The position numbers were made by a program, and so were the translations under genes. This document shows positions 1-6,405 of a DNA stretch of 17,534 nt, one piece after another. Every line of letters begins with the position of its first letter. Position 1 is the stretch's first letter. Below the pieces are notes generated by a model that was not told the origin of the DNA, did not search any database, and worked only from the letters and a program-made list of their open reading frames with translations. Origin of the DNA: JBFHRB01 sp041591915 (GTDB lineage: Bacteria > Actinomycetota > Nitriliruptoria > Nitriliruptorales > Nitriliruptoraceae); NCBI GenBank assembly GCA_041591915.1, contig JBFHRB010000035.1, positions 1 through 17,534 on the forward strand. The letters are read 5' to 3'.

Positions 1-19
1 CCCCACCCACCGCGGATCG

Positions 20-1168
20 CTACAGGGGCAGCCCCGTGACGGGGTCCACACCGGTGTCGATGGAGCCGTCGGCGAGGCCGACGCGGATCTCCTCGATCCG
101 CGTGGCGACGTCCGCCGGGATGTCAGCGTCGTGGAACGGCGCGTACGTGATGCCGTCGTTGGCCGCCTCGAGGGTGAAGATCCCACCCGCGAAGTCGCCC
201 TGGACGGCCGCCGCGATGTTGAACAGCACACCGAGGTCGACGCGCTTGATCGCCGACGTGGCCAGCTTGTCGGCGCCGGGGGCAGCACCGGCGTTGAAGG
301 TGGTGAAGTACTCGTCCTGGTCGACGCCGATACCCCACAGGCCCTGCTCGGTCGCGGCCTTGACGCCGCCAGAGCCCGTCTGGCCACCGGCACCGAAGAT
401 CACGTCGGCGCCCTCACCGATGAACTGCTCGGCCGCGGAGGAGCCGGCGGCCGGGTCCGTGAAGGACGGGATGTAGACCTGCAGGACCTCGACGTCCGTG
501 TTGACGAACTCGGCGCCCGTCTTGAAGGCGTTGACGAAGCGGACGACGGGCGGGACGTCCTCGCGACCACCGACGACGCCGACGACGTTGCTCTCGGTCA
601 AGAGGCCCGCCATCGCACCGGCCAGGAAGCCGCCCTGGTCCTCACGGAAGAGGATGCCGATGTAGTTGTCCGGGTACTCGAGCTGGAACTGGTCGATCCC
701 GATGAACAGGGTCTCAGGGTTGTTCTCCGCGAACTCGAGCGTGTCCGTCGCGAGCAGGAAGCCGACCGTGATGACGACATCGGGGTCGTCCTCGAGGATC
801 GCCGTCAGGTTGCGGGCGTAGTCGGCCTCGGACTGGGTCTCGATGAAGTTCGTCTCGAAGCCGAAGCAGTCGGCCGCCGCCTGCATCCCCTCGAAGGCGA
901 ACTGGTTGAAGGTGCCGTCGTTGACCTTGCCGATGTCCGTGACGAGGCCGACCTTGAAGCCGTCGGGGGCGCTGACGCCCGAGAAGTCGCGCGAGCAGAC
1001 CTCGTCGGCGCTGATCGGCGACGCCATCACGTCGCCGCCGGTCTCGCCACCGGTCTCGCCACCGGTCTCGCCGCCGGTCTCGCCGTCGTCCGCGCCACCG
1101 CATGCGGTCGCCACGAGTGCGAGGCTCAGGAAGATGCTCGGCAGGAGCATCCGTCGCTTCAAGCGCAT
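20..1168 (-). CDS. BMP/PnrA-family substrate-binding lipoprotein
   Basis: This is the extracytoplasmic solute-binding lipoprotein of an ABC importer of the BMP (basic membrane protein, PnrA/TmpC) family, whose characterised members bind purine nucleosides. An ATG at 1168 is preferred over an upstream start at 1198 because it has a GAGAGGGA ribosome site 7 bases upstream and begins directly with a lipoprotein signal: Arg/Lys residues 3-6, a hydrophobic core and a lipobox ending at Cys23 (VATAC). A Gly-Glu-Thr repeat linker (about residues 29-46) tethers the domain. The BMP fold begins at the segment FKVGLVTDIGKVNDGTFNQ, and a late GIGVDQDEYF segment is also typical of the family. The length of 382 aa fits. 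Permease and ATPase genes are not present to the right, so they may lie beyond the left edge. Family confidence is high; the nucleoside substrate is inferred from the family. Confidence 0.9.
   Translation of the reverse strand: MRLKRRMLLPSIFLSLALVATACGGADDGETGGETGGETGGETGGDVMASPISADEVCSRDFSGVSAPDGFKVGLVTDIGKVNDGTFNQFAFEGMQAAADCFGFETNFIETQSEADYARNLTAILEDDPDVVITVGFLLATDTLEFAENNPETLFIGIDQFQLEYPDNYIGILFREDQGGFLAGAMAGLLTESNVVGVVGGREDVPPVVRFVNAFKTGAEFVNTDVEVLQVYIPSFTDPAAGSSAAEQFIGEGADVIFGAGGQTGSGGVKAATEQGLWGIGVDQDEYFTTFNAGAAPGADKLATSAIKRVDLGVLFNIAAAVQGDFAGGIFTLEAANDGITYAPFHDADIPADVATRIEEIRVGLADGSIDTGVDPVTGLPL
1032..1079. repeat. 12-bp tandem repeat, 4 copies, inside the BMP lipoprotein gene
   Basis: Four in-frame copies of TCGCCRCCGGTC (plus-strand reading) encode the GGET linker repeats directly after the lipidated cysteine. 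The copies differ only at one purine. Such a repeat can gain or lose units without a frameshift, changing tether length. Confidence 0.85.
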
Positions 1169-1233
1169 TGCCAGTCCCTCTCTCAAGTCCCGGCGCACGC
1201 GGCCGGGCAGGTCGTCGCGTTCAGGGGGGAAGG

Positions 1234-1248
1234 GACGGGTGTCCCGTC
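1234..1248. terminator. Short stem-loop between the aminotransferase and BMP genes
   Basis: GACGGG-TGT-CCCGTC forms a 6-bp stem with a 3-base loop, and no T tract follows on either strand. It lies in the 168-base gap between the aminotransferase stop and the BMP start. It could attenuate or end the upstream transcript, or fold in the BMP leader. A second 6-bp stem (CCCGGC/GCCGGG) sits at 1189-1207. Confidence 0.25.
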
Positions 1249-1256
1249 GCGGGCGG

Positions 1257-1276
1257 AGTCTAACGACCGCGGTCGT
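1257..1276 (-). promoter_or_regulatory. Candidate promoter -10 box with an adjoining 14-bp palindrome (operator?) for the BMP lipoprotein
   Basis: On the minus strand a TAGACT hexamer (1262-1257) matches the actinobacterial TANNNT -10 pattern. Immediately upstream, at 1263-1276, lies the perfect palindrome ACGACCGCGGTCGT. That places a dyad in the -10/-35 spacer, a classic repressor position. No convincing -35 is visible. The distance to the ATG at 1168 is about 90 bases. The palindrome is seen directly; its promoter and operator roles are inferred. Confidence 0.4.
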
Positions 1277-1336
1277 AGGTGCGACGGATACCCCACCGCG
1301 CGCACACGGTGACGGGTGACGGACCCCCCGAACGGG

Positions 1337-2542
1337 CTAGTCGAGGCGTCCGACGAGTTGACGGATGCGGTCGATGCCCTCGCGCAGGTCCTCGTCGCCG
1401 AGGGCGTAGGAGAGGCGCACGAAGCCCGGGGCTCCGAAGCCTTCGCCCGGTACGAGCGCGACGTTGACCTCGTCGAGCAGGACATCCGCCAGGTCGAGGG
1501 TCGACTCGATCTTGCGGCCCTCGAACTGCCGGCCCAGCACGCCCTCGAAGCTCGGGAAGACGTAGAAGGCGCCCTCCGGCTCGACCACGTCGACGCCATC
1601 GATCGCACGCAAGCCGTCGACCGCGGCGTGGCGGCGCCGGTCGAACGCCGTCCGCATCTCGGCAACCGGATCCTGCGGGCCCGTGATCGCCGCGAGTGCC
1701 GCGCGCTGCGCGACGTTGCTGACGTTGGACGTCATGTGCGACTGGAGTCGCCCGATCGCGCCGGCGACCTCCTTCGGCGCCACGACCCATCCGACTCGCC
1801 AGCCCGTCATCGCGTACGTCTTCGCGACGCCGTTGACGATGATGGTCGTGGGCGCGGCATCGGGGACGACGGCCGGGAGCGACGTGAACCGTGCGTCGCC
1901 GTACACGAGGTGCTCGTAGATCTCGTCGGTGATGACCCAGATGCCCCGCTCGGCGGCCCACCGCCCGACCTCGGCGACCGACTCGGGGGAGTAGACCGCC
2001 CCGGTCGGGTTGGAGGGGGAGACGAAGATGAGGGCCTTGGTCCGCTCCGTGGTGGACGCCTCGAGCTGCTCGATGGTCGCTCGGAAGCCCGTGGCGGGCG
2101 TCGTGGGCACCGTGACCGCCACGCCGCCTGCGAGCTGGACCATCTCCGGGTAGCTCACCCAGTAGGGCGCCGGGATCAGGACCTCGTCGCCCGGGTCGAT
2201 GATCGCCTGGAACAGCGAGTAGAGCGCGTGCTTGCCGCCGTTGGTCACGACGACCATGTCCGAGGACGCCTCGACCCGAGAGTCCCGCGCGGTCTTCTCG
2301 GCGATGGCCTGGCGCAGCTCGGGCAGCCCGCTGGCCGCGCTGTAGCGGTGGTTCGACGGCTCCGCGCATGCGGCAGCAGCGGCCTCCACGATGTGCGCTG
2401 GCGTCGGGAAGTCCGGCTCACCGGCACCGAAGCCGATGACGGGCTTGCCCGCGGCACGCAGGGACTTGGCCTTCGCGGTCACCGCGAGCGTCGGGGACTC
2501 GCTGATCGCCCGGACGCGCGCGGAGAGGGGGCTCGTGGACAT
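1337..2542 (-). CDS. Class I PLP-dependent aminotransferase (aspartate aminotransferase type)
   Basis: A cytoplasmic fold-type I aminotransferase of 401 aa, normal for the AAT subgroup Ib, which transfers amino groups between amino acids such as aspartate and 2-oxoglutarate. Visible landmarks are N178 in SPSNPTG, D206 and Y209 in ITDEIYEHL, the Schiff-base lysine K241 in NGVAKTYAMTGWR (R249 follows), and the substrate carboxylate-binding R376 in GFVRLSYA. The N-terminal GFGAGEPDFPTP motif is also standard. The ATG at 2542 is chosen because it has GGAG 5 bases upstream and the family homology begins there; a longer reading frame to 2728 runs into the upstream kinase gene. It starts 11 bases after the adenosine kinase stop, so the two are probably cotranscribed. 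The substrate cannot be fixed from sequence; aspartate is most likely. Confidence 0.92.
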   Translation of the reverse strand: MSTSPLSARVRAISESPTLAVTAKAKSLRAAGKPVIGFGAGEPDFPTPAHIVEAAAAACAEPSNHRYSAASGLPELRQAIAEKTARDSRVEASSDMVVVTNGGKHALYSLFQAIIDPGDEVLIPAPYWVSYPEMVQLAGGVAVTVPTTPATGFRATIEQLEASTTERTKALIFVSPSNPTGAVYSPESVAEVGRWAAERGIWVITDEIYEHLVYGDARFTSLPAVVPDAAPTTIIVNGVAKTYAMTGWRVGWVVAPKEVAGAIGRLQSHMTSNVSNVAQRAALAAITGPQDPVAEMRTAFDRRRHAAVDGLRAIDGVDVVEPEGAFYVFPSFEGVLGRQFEGRKIESTLDLADVLLDEVNVALVPGEGFGAPGFVRLSYALGDEDLREGIDRIRQLVGRLD

Positions 2543-2553
2543 GATCGCTCCAG

Positions 2554-3534
2554 TCAGGCCGAGAGGCTGGCGCCGATCTCGCTCGCGGCCTCGTCGCCGT
2601 AGCAGTCGCCGACGCGAGTCAGGAACTCCTCGCGCTCGATGGAGTACTCCTGCGTACCGATGTGCTCCAGGACGTAGGTCGCGAGCATCGAGCCGACCTG
2701 TGCGCATCGTTGCAGCCCCAGGCCCCACGACCGCCCGGCGAGGAACCCGGCTCGGAAGGCGTCACCGACACCGGTCGGGTCCTCGCGTCGGCGCTCGGGG
2801 GCCGCGAGGACCTCGATCGGGTCGCCCCCGTTGTGCTCGATCACGCAGCCCTTCGGACCATGGGTGGTGATGCGCAGCTTCACGAGGTCGAGCACCTCGT
2901 CGCTCGTCCAGCCCGTCTTGCCCTCCAGCAGCGCCTTCTCGTAGTCGTTCGTGATGAGGATCTCCGCACCCTGGATGAGTTGGCGGATCTGCGCGCCGTC
3001 CATCCGTGCGAGCTGCTGGCCGGGGTCAGCCATGAACGGGATGCCCTCCGACCGGCACTCCTTGGTGTGGCGGATCATGGCCTCCGGGTCGTTCGGCGAG
3101 ACGACGACGAGGTCGAGGCGCCCGTGCCGCTCGGCGATCGGCGCGAGCTCGATGAAGCGCGACTCCTCCATGGCCCCGGCGTAGAACGACGCGATCTGCG
3201 CCTGGTCCTCGTCGGTGGTGCACAGGAACCGGGCGGTGTGCTTGAGATCGGACACGTGCACGGCCGAACAGTCGACGCCGTGACGCTGCAACCACGCCCG
3301 GTAGTCGCTGTTGAAGTCCTCGCCGACCGCCCCGACGAGGAGTGGACGCAGTCCGAGGAGCCCGAGCCCGAAGCAGATGTTGGCCGCCACGCCGCCGCGC
3401 CGGACCTCCAGGTCGTCGACGAGGAAGCTGAGGCTCACCTTGTCCAGCTGGTCGGCCACCAACTGATCGGCGAACTTCCCGGGGAAGCTCATGAGGTAGT
3501 CGTTGGCGATGGAGCCGGTGACGGCGATGCGCAC
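2554..3534 (-). CDS. adoK: Adenosine kinase, PfkB/ribokinase family
   Basis: Phosphorylates adenosine to AMP with ATP in purine salvage. The 326-aa sequence closely follows, from memory, the mycobacterial AdoK (Rv2202c) pattern: it opens with an IAVTGSIA(N)DYLM segment, continues with KVSLSFLVDDLEVRRGGVAAN and ends near a GTQEY segment. PfkB signature 1 is at about residues 47-61 (GGVAANICFGLGLLG). Signature 2, DPTGVGDAFRAG, is at 252-263 with the catalytic base D258. The start is GTG at 3534 with GGGAG about 6 bases upstream. The gene is followed at once by the aminotransferase. The PfkB family is certain. The adenosine specificity rests on overall resemblance to AdoK, since family members also include ribokinase and fructokinase. 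Confidence 0.88.
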   Translation of the reverse strand: MRIAVTGSIANDYLMSFPGKFADQLVADQLDKVSLSFLVDDLEVRRGGVAANICFGLGLLGLRPLLVGAVGEDFNSDYRAWLQRHGVDCSAVHVSDLKHTARFLCTTDEDQAQIASFYAGAMEESRFIELAPIAERHGRLDLVVVSPNDPEAMIRHTKECRSEGIPFMADPGQQLARMDGAQIRQLIQGAEILITNDYEKALLEGKTGWTSDEVLDLVKLRITTHGPKGCVIEHNGGDPIEVLAAPERRREDPTGVGDAFRAGFLAGRSWGLGLQRCAQVGSMLATYVLEHIGTQEYSIEREEFLTRVGDCYGDEAASEIGASLSA

Positions 3535-3576
3535 GCGTTTCTCCCTGCGTGTCGACGGGCTGGCGGTCGGTGCCGG

Positions 3577-3582
3577 AGCCTA
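3577..3582 (-). promoter_or_regulatory. adoK: Candidate -10 box (TAGGCT) for adoK
   Basis: In the 80-base gap between the PAC2 gene stop and the adoK GTG, the minus strand carries TAGGCT, matching TANNNT, about 43 bases before the start. No clear -35 is visible. It is weak evidence for an internal promoter. Confidence 0.25.
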
Positions 3583-3614
3583 TCGACGGGGCGTCGGACG
3601 TCTATCCGAGGAGC

Positions 3615-4484
3615 TCAGTCCGCGTCGCCGCGCTGCGCGAGGAAGCGCTGGAGCTCCGCGGCGATCTCTTCCCCCGTGGGCAGCGGGCCGGTGAACGGCG
3701 TGTCCCCGATGCTGGCGTCGTATGCGGCCTCGAGCTCCGCGATGTGGTCCGTGATCTCCTCGGACGCGCCAGCCGCTTCGTCCAGCCGCTCGCGATGCTC
3801 CTCCGCATCGGCCGCGAGCTCCTCGAGGTCGAGGGCCAGGTCGAGGTGCTCGGCGAAGCGGCTCGCCAGCGCGTGGGCGCCTTCGGGGAACTCGCCGGCG
3901 ACGTAGTGCGGGATGCGCGCCCACAGTCCGAGCGTGGTGATGCCCGCGTCACGGAGCGCGGACTCGATGATGACCTGGCACGACGCCGGGACGACGATCC
4001 GCTCCTGGGACCGGCCGAGCTGTTCCAGCAGCTCCTCACGGCTGCCCGTCACGACCACGCGGGTCGGGCGGGTGTGGGGGACCGGGCCCGGAACGGCTCC
4101 GAGGCCGATGAACCGCTTGGCGCCGGCCTCCTCGGCGAGGGCCACGATGTCGGCGCAGAGCGAGCGCCAGGACAGGTCCGGCTCGTTGCCGGTGATGACG
4201 AGCAGGGACGTCTCCGGAGTGGAGACCTGCACGAGTTCGAGGGCCGGCCACTCCGGGTCACCGAGCAGGCCACGATCGATCTCGAGCAGCGGACGTCGGT
4301 CGCGGTAGTCGAACAGCGCGTCCGGATCGAAGCGACCGATGACCCTGCTCTCGTAGCCGTCCTGCAGCAGTTCGAGCGCGGTCGTGCCACAACGCCCGGC
4401 ATCGGTCCAGCCGTCGAGCGCGACCACGATGACCGGGTCGCGCAGGTTCTGATCGAGCGCGCGATCGAGTTGCAGGATGCGCAT
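3615..4484 (-). CDS. PAC2-family (proteasome assembly chaperone-like) protein
   Basis: A soluble 289-aa protein of the PAC2 fold, related to archaeal/eukaryotic proteasome assembly chaperones and to actinobacterial homologues such as Rv2125. The molecular role of the bacterial members is not established. The sequence shows the N-terminal RDPVIVVALDGWTDAGRCG signature, a central alternating alpha/beta region including an FIGLGAVPGPVPHTRPTRV segment, and an acidic, helical C-terminal third that could form a coiled coil. The ATG at 4484 has GAGGGA about 5 bases upstream and is preferred over a longer start at 4526 that would run into the stem-loop region. It is preceded by the stem-loop at 4531-4563, which probably separates it from the histone-like gene. 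No proteasome gene is in the window. Confidence 0.85.
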   Translation of the reverse strand: MRILQLDRALDQNLRDPVIVVALDGWTDAGRCGTTALELLQDGYESRVIGRFDPDALFDYRDRRPLLEIDRGLLGDPEWPALELVQVSTPETSLLVITGNEPDLSWRSLCADIVALAEEAGAKRFIGLGAVPGPVPHTRPTRVVVTGSREELLEQLGRSQERIVVPASCQVIIESALRDAGITTLGLWARIPHYVAGEFPEGAHALASRFAEHLDLALDLEELAADAEEHRERLDEAAGASEEITDHIAELEAAYDASIGDTPFTGPLPTGEEIAAELQRFLAQRGDAD

Positions 4485-4530
4485 GTCTTCCCTCGTCAGG
4501 TTCGCCGTGAGCCTACGTGGCCACATAACG

Positions 4531-4563
4531 CGACGGGGGCGGCCGAGTAGGCCGCCCCCGTCG
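4531..4563 (-). terminator. Strong GC-rich stem-loop, likely terminator of the histone-like gene
   Basis: A perfect 14-bp stem (CGACGGGGGCGGCC / GGCCGCCCCCGTCG) closes a 5-base GAGTA loop. It lies 14 bases past the stop of the histone-like gene on the minus strand and 46 bases ahead of the PAC2 start. No T tract follows, as is common for GC-rich actinobacterial terminators. The stem is certain; its termination role is inferred from position. Confidence 0.75.
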
Positions 4564-4577
4564 AGATCCGGATCGGC

Positions 4578-4928
4578 TCAGAGGTCCCCGGGCCGGACCG
4601 TGGCGCGGGTGTTGGTGTCCGCGCGCTTGACCGCGGCCTCGATGATCCTCTGCACCTCGGCGTTCACCGCCTCGGCGAAAGCGCCGTCGACGCGGTTGGC
4701 ACCCGCAGCTCGCGCGGCCTCCTTCACCGCCGAGGCCTTCACGATGCTGATGGAGGCCTTGGCCGGGGCCTTCTTCGGCGCAGCCTTCTTCTTGGCCGGC
4801 GCCTTCTTCTTGGCCGGCGCCTTCTTCGCCGCCGTCTTCTTGGCCGGGGCCTTCTTCGCCGCCGTCTTCTTGGCTGCGGTCTTCTTCTTGGCCGGGGCCT
4901 TCTTCGCGGCCTTCTTGGCGGTTGCCAT
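4578..4928 (-). CDS. Putative bacterial histone: lysine-rich tail plus C-terminal histone-fold-like domain
   Basis: A predicted nucleoid DNA-binding protein of 116 aa. Residues 1-57 are an Ala/Lys/Pro tail with about 24 lysines in PAKK/TAAKK repeats, like histone H1 or the mycobacterial HU tail. Residues 58-116 resemble an archaeal histone (HMfB, compared from memory): KEAARAAGANRV (69-80) matches helix 1 and loop 1, a long helix spans about 81-104, and TRATVRPGDL matches loop 2. The histone RxTxxxxD motif is kept as R108, T110 and D115. Helix 2 looks about three residues short, and the chain ends where helix 3 should begin. The ATG at 4928 is chosen because the tail starts there, with GGGAGG about 10 bases upstream. 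It is monocistronic: divergent from the methyltransferase gene and closed by a stem-loop. Alternatively it is just an H1-like basic protein with an unrelated helical domain. Confidence 0.8.
   Translation of the reverse strand: MATAKKAAKKAPAKKKTAAKKTAAKKAPAKKTAAKKAPAKKKAPAKKKAAPKKAPAKASISIVKASAVKEAARAAGANRVDGAFAEAVNAEVQRIIEAAVKRADTNTRATVRPGDL
4775..4920. repeat. Imperfect tandem repeats encoding the Lys/Ala/Pro tail
   Basis: Repeating CTTCTTGGCCGG-type units (plus-strand reading) run through the tail-coding region. One CCGGGGCC-to-TTGGC block of about 30 bases appears twice with near identity. They encode the AKK/PAKK tail and could vary in number between strains. Confidence 0.7.
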
Positions 4929-4954
4929 GTGGTGTTCGCCTCCCGTGGAGTGAC

Positions 4955-4977
4955 GTACCGCGCTTCGGTGGCGGTAC
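4955..4977 (-). promoter_or_regulatory. Leader stem-loop upstream of the histone-like gene, with a -10-like TACAGT farther up
   Basis: GTACCGC (4955-4961) and GCGGTAC (4971-4977) form a 7-bp stem with a 9-base loop in the 118-base divergent gap. On the minus strand a TACAGT hexamer (TANNNT) lies upstream of it, around 4987-4992, so the stem would fall in the 5' untranslated region of the histone-like gene. The stem is seen; the promoter assignment is tentative. Confidence 0.35.
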
Positions 4978-5046
4978 CGGCGCGGAACTGTAGGCATGCT
5001 GGTACGCAGGACCTAGAACCCGCACACCGCCGCGCACGGAGGACGC

Positions 5047-6285
5047 GTGACCAGCATCGCCCGCGACGACGCGCTGACGGCGGCCGTGGCCCGATGGCTC
5101 GTACGTGCCGAGACCGGGCCGATCATCGACGAGGCGGTCGCCTGGATCGACGCTGGCGAACGGGTACTCGACCTCGTCGCGCGACTCCGCCGGTCCGGGT
5201 TGGAGCCCGCCAACGCCGCGGCCGTCACCTCTGCGGCGCACGCACGCAGGCGCATGCCCCTCGAGCTCGCAGAGCTCGGGCCGCTCATCATGACCGAGGC
5301 GGCGCTCGAGCAGGCCTCGTCTCCCGCCGTGGCGTCGACCCGTGCCGAGCGGTACGCCGGCAGGAGCCGGGTCGCGGACGTGACCTGCGGGGCCGGGGCC
5401 GACCTCCTCGCACTGGCAGCGACCGCCGATGGGCCGGTCATCGGCAGTGACCTCGACGAGGCGCGGGTCGTGCTGGCCGGCGCCAACGTCCGCGCAGCCG
5501 GTGTCGACGCCGAGGTGCTGGTCGCGGACGCGCTCGGGCTGCCCGTCCGTCCGAGCCTCGCCCACGCCGACCCGCATCGTCGCGATGGCGGCCGCCGCCT
5601 CAAGGCCCTGGCGGACGTCCGGCCTGGCGTGCCGGGTCTCCTGACGCACCTCGCCACGCTGGGCGTGGCCGGCGGCAGCGTCGCACTGTCGCCGGCGGTG
5701 GACCTCGGCGACCCCGGCCTGCCAGTCGCGGGCGAGCTCGAGTTCGTCCAGGTCGGGTCGGCCCTCGTCGAGGCGACCCTCTGGTGGGGCGAGCTCGCAA
5801 CGACGTCGGCGACCGCGACGATCGTCGACGGCGGGCGTGTCCACCGGCAACGCCGCGAGGGGCCAGGGGAGGAGTTGCCGGTCGGGGACGTCGGCGCCTA
5901 CGTGGTGGAGGTCGCCCCAGCTGCCGTTCGCGCCCGCCTGCACGACGACCTCGGCGCGCGCCTCGGAGCCCGACGCGTCGCGCGTCGGCGGGCGCTGCTC
6001 ACGACCGACGACGCACCCCCGGCGTCGATCTGGCACCGGGCATGGCGTGTCGAGGCGGTGCTCCCTGCACGTCCGAAGCCGGTACGGGCCTGGCTGCGGT
6101 CACGGGAGGCCCGGCCGATCGAGATCGCCACCGCCGGCGCCGATGTCGACGTCGACGCCTTCTGGCGTGGGATCGGGCGGCCACCGCGCGGACCCGGCGG
6201 CCTGCGGCTGCTCCTGCTCCGAAGGGATGATGACCGCCTCACGTTGGCGTTGAGCGAGGTCGGAGGCAGCCGACAGGCCCCGTGA
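5047..6285 (+). CDS. Class I SAM-dependent methyltransferase with THUMP-like C-terminal domain
   Basis: A probable nucleic-acid (RNA) methyltransferase of 412 aa. An N-terminal helical region (1-100) precedes a Rossmann core with motif I VADVTCGAGADL (109-120), an acidic ribose-binding SDLDEAR (134-140) and an ADPHRR motif (174-179) that matches the DPARR-type motif of this actinobacterial family. The C-terminal stretch from about residue 320 to 405 (ends in a LLLLRRDDDRLTLAL strand pair) fits the THUMP-like domain. The start is GTG at 5047 with GGAGG 4 bases upstream. It is divergent from the histone-like gene. The tRNA or rRNA target is unknown. Family assignment is good; the substrate is not determinable here. 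Confidence 0.85.
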   Translation: MTSIARDDALTAAVARWLVRAETGPIIDEAVAWIDAGERVLDLVARLRRSGLEPANAAAVTSAAHARRRMPLELAELGPLIMTEAALEQASSPAVASTRAERYAGRSRVADVTCGAGADLLALAATADGPVIGSDLDEARVVLAGANVRAAGVDAEVLVADALGLPVRPSLAHADPHRRDGGRRLKALADVRPGVPGLLTHLATLGVAGGSVALSPAVDLGDPGLPVAGELEFVQVGSALVEATLWWGELATTSATATIVDGGRVHRQRREGPGEELPVGDVGAYVVEVAPAAVRARLHDDLGARLGARRVARRRALLTTDDAPPASIWHRAWRVEAVLPARPKPVRAWLRSREARPIEIATAGADVDVDAFWRGIGRPPRGPGGLRLLLLRRDDDRLTLALSEVGGSRQAP

Positions 6286-6310
6286 CCCCGTCCCCGTGCG
6301 GGGGTGTCAC
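6282..6310 (+). terminator. Weak stem-loop at the end of the methyltransferase gene
   Basis: GTGAC at the stop codon can pair with GTCAC, and CCCCG with CGGGG, around a TG turn (6282-6310, with internal mismatches). It is a possible terminator; no T tract follows. Confidence 0.25.
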
Positions 6311-6346
6311 CGGTCAGCGGTACCTTGGGAGGCTCCCGGGGGACGT

Positions 6347-6362
6347 GGCCGACCGGTCGGCC
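6347..6362. promoter_or_regulatory. Perfect 16-bp palindrome upstream of the zinc-ribbon/terC/rnhA genes
   Basis: GGCCGACCGGTCGGCC is its own reverse complement. It lies 30 bases upstream of the TACGGT -10-like box at 6393-6398, about where an activator or repressor dyad would sit just above the -35. It could instead be a short terminator hairpin for the preceding methyltransferase gene. Confidence 0.4.
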
Positions 6363-6392
6363 CGCCTCCGGTGCGACAGAGCGTCTTGGAGC

Positions 6393-6398
6393 TACGGT
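6393..6398 (+). promoter_or_regulatory. -10-like TACGGT giving a probable leaderless start at 6406
   Basis: TACGGT matches TANNNT and ends 7 bases before the ATG at 6406, so transcription would begin at or next to the start codon. The only purine-rich element, TAGGA, is a poor Shine-Dalgarno. No -35 is evident. Confidence 0.4.
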
Positions 6399-6405
6399 AG
6401 GACCC

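Noticed and set aside
2543..2728. N-terminal extension of the aminotransferase to 2728
   Set aside because: It overlaps the end of adoK, is Arg-rich and non-homologous, while the ATG at 2542 has a good ribosome site and begins the conserved fold.
131..4550. Long plus-strand reading frames at 131-1312, 1316-2602, 2662-3906 and 3549-4550
   Set aside because: They lie antisense to well-recognised minus-strand genes (BMP protein, aminotransferase, adoK, PAC2). Their Arg/Asp/Gly/Val-rich translations are typical of shadow frames in GC-rich DNA.
4775..4920. Repeat-rich stretch that might suggest a CRISPR-like or satellite array
   Set aside because: The repeats have no spacers of constant length and are fully explained by codons for a Lys/Ala/Pro tail.
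4513..6036. 507-residue minus-strand reading frame
   Set aside because: It covers the histone-like gene in another frame and runs antisense to the methyltransferase. The translation is low-complexity and has no family features.
6304..6405. Extended start of the zinc-ribbon protein at 6304
   Set aside because: The extra 34 residues cross the 16-bp palindrome and the predicted promoter and look like translated non-coding sequence.
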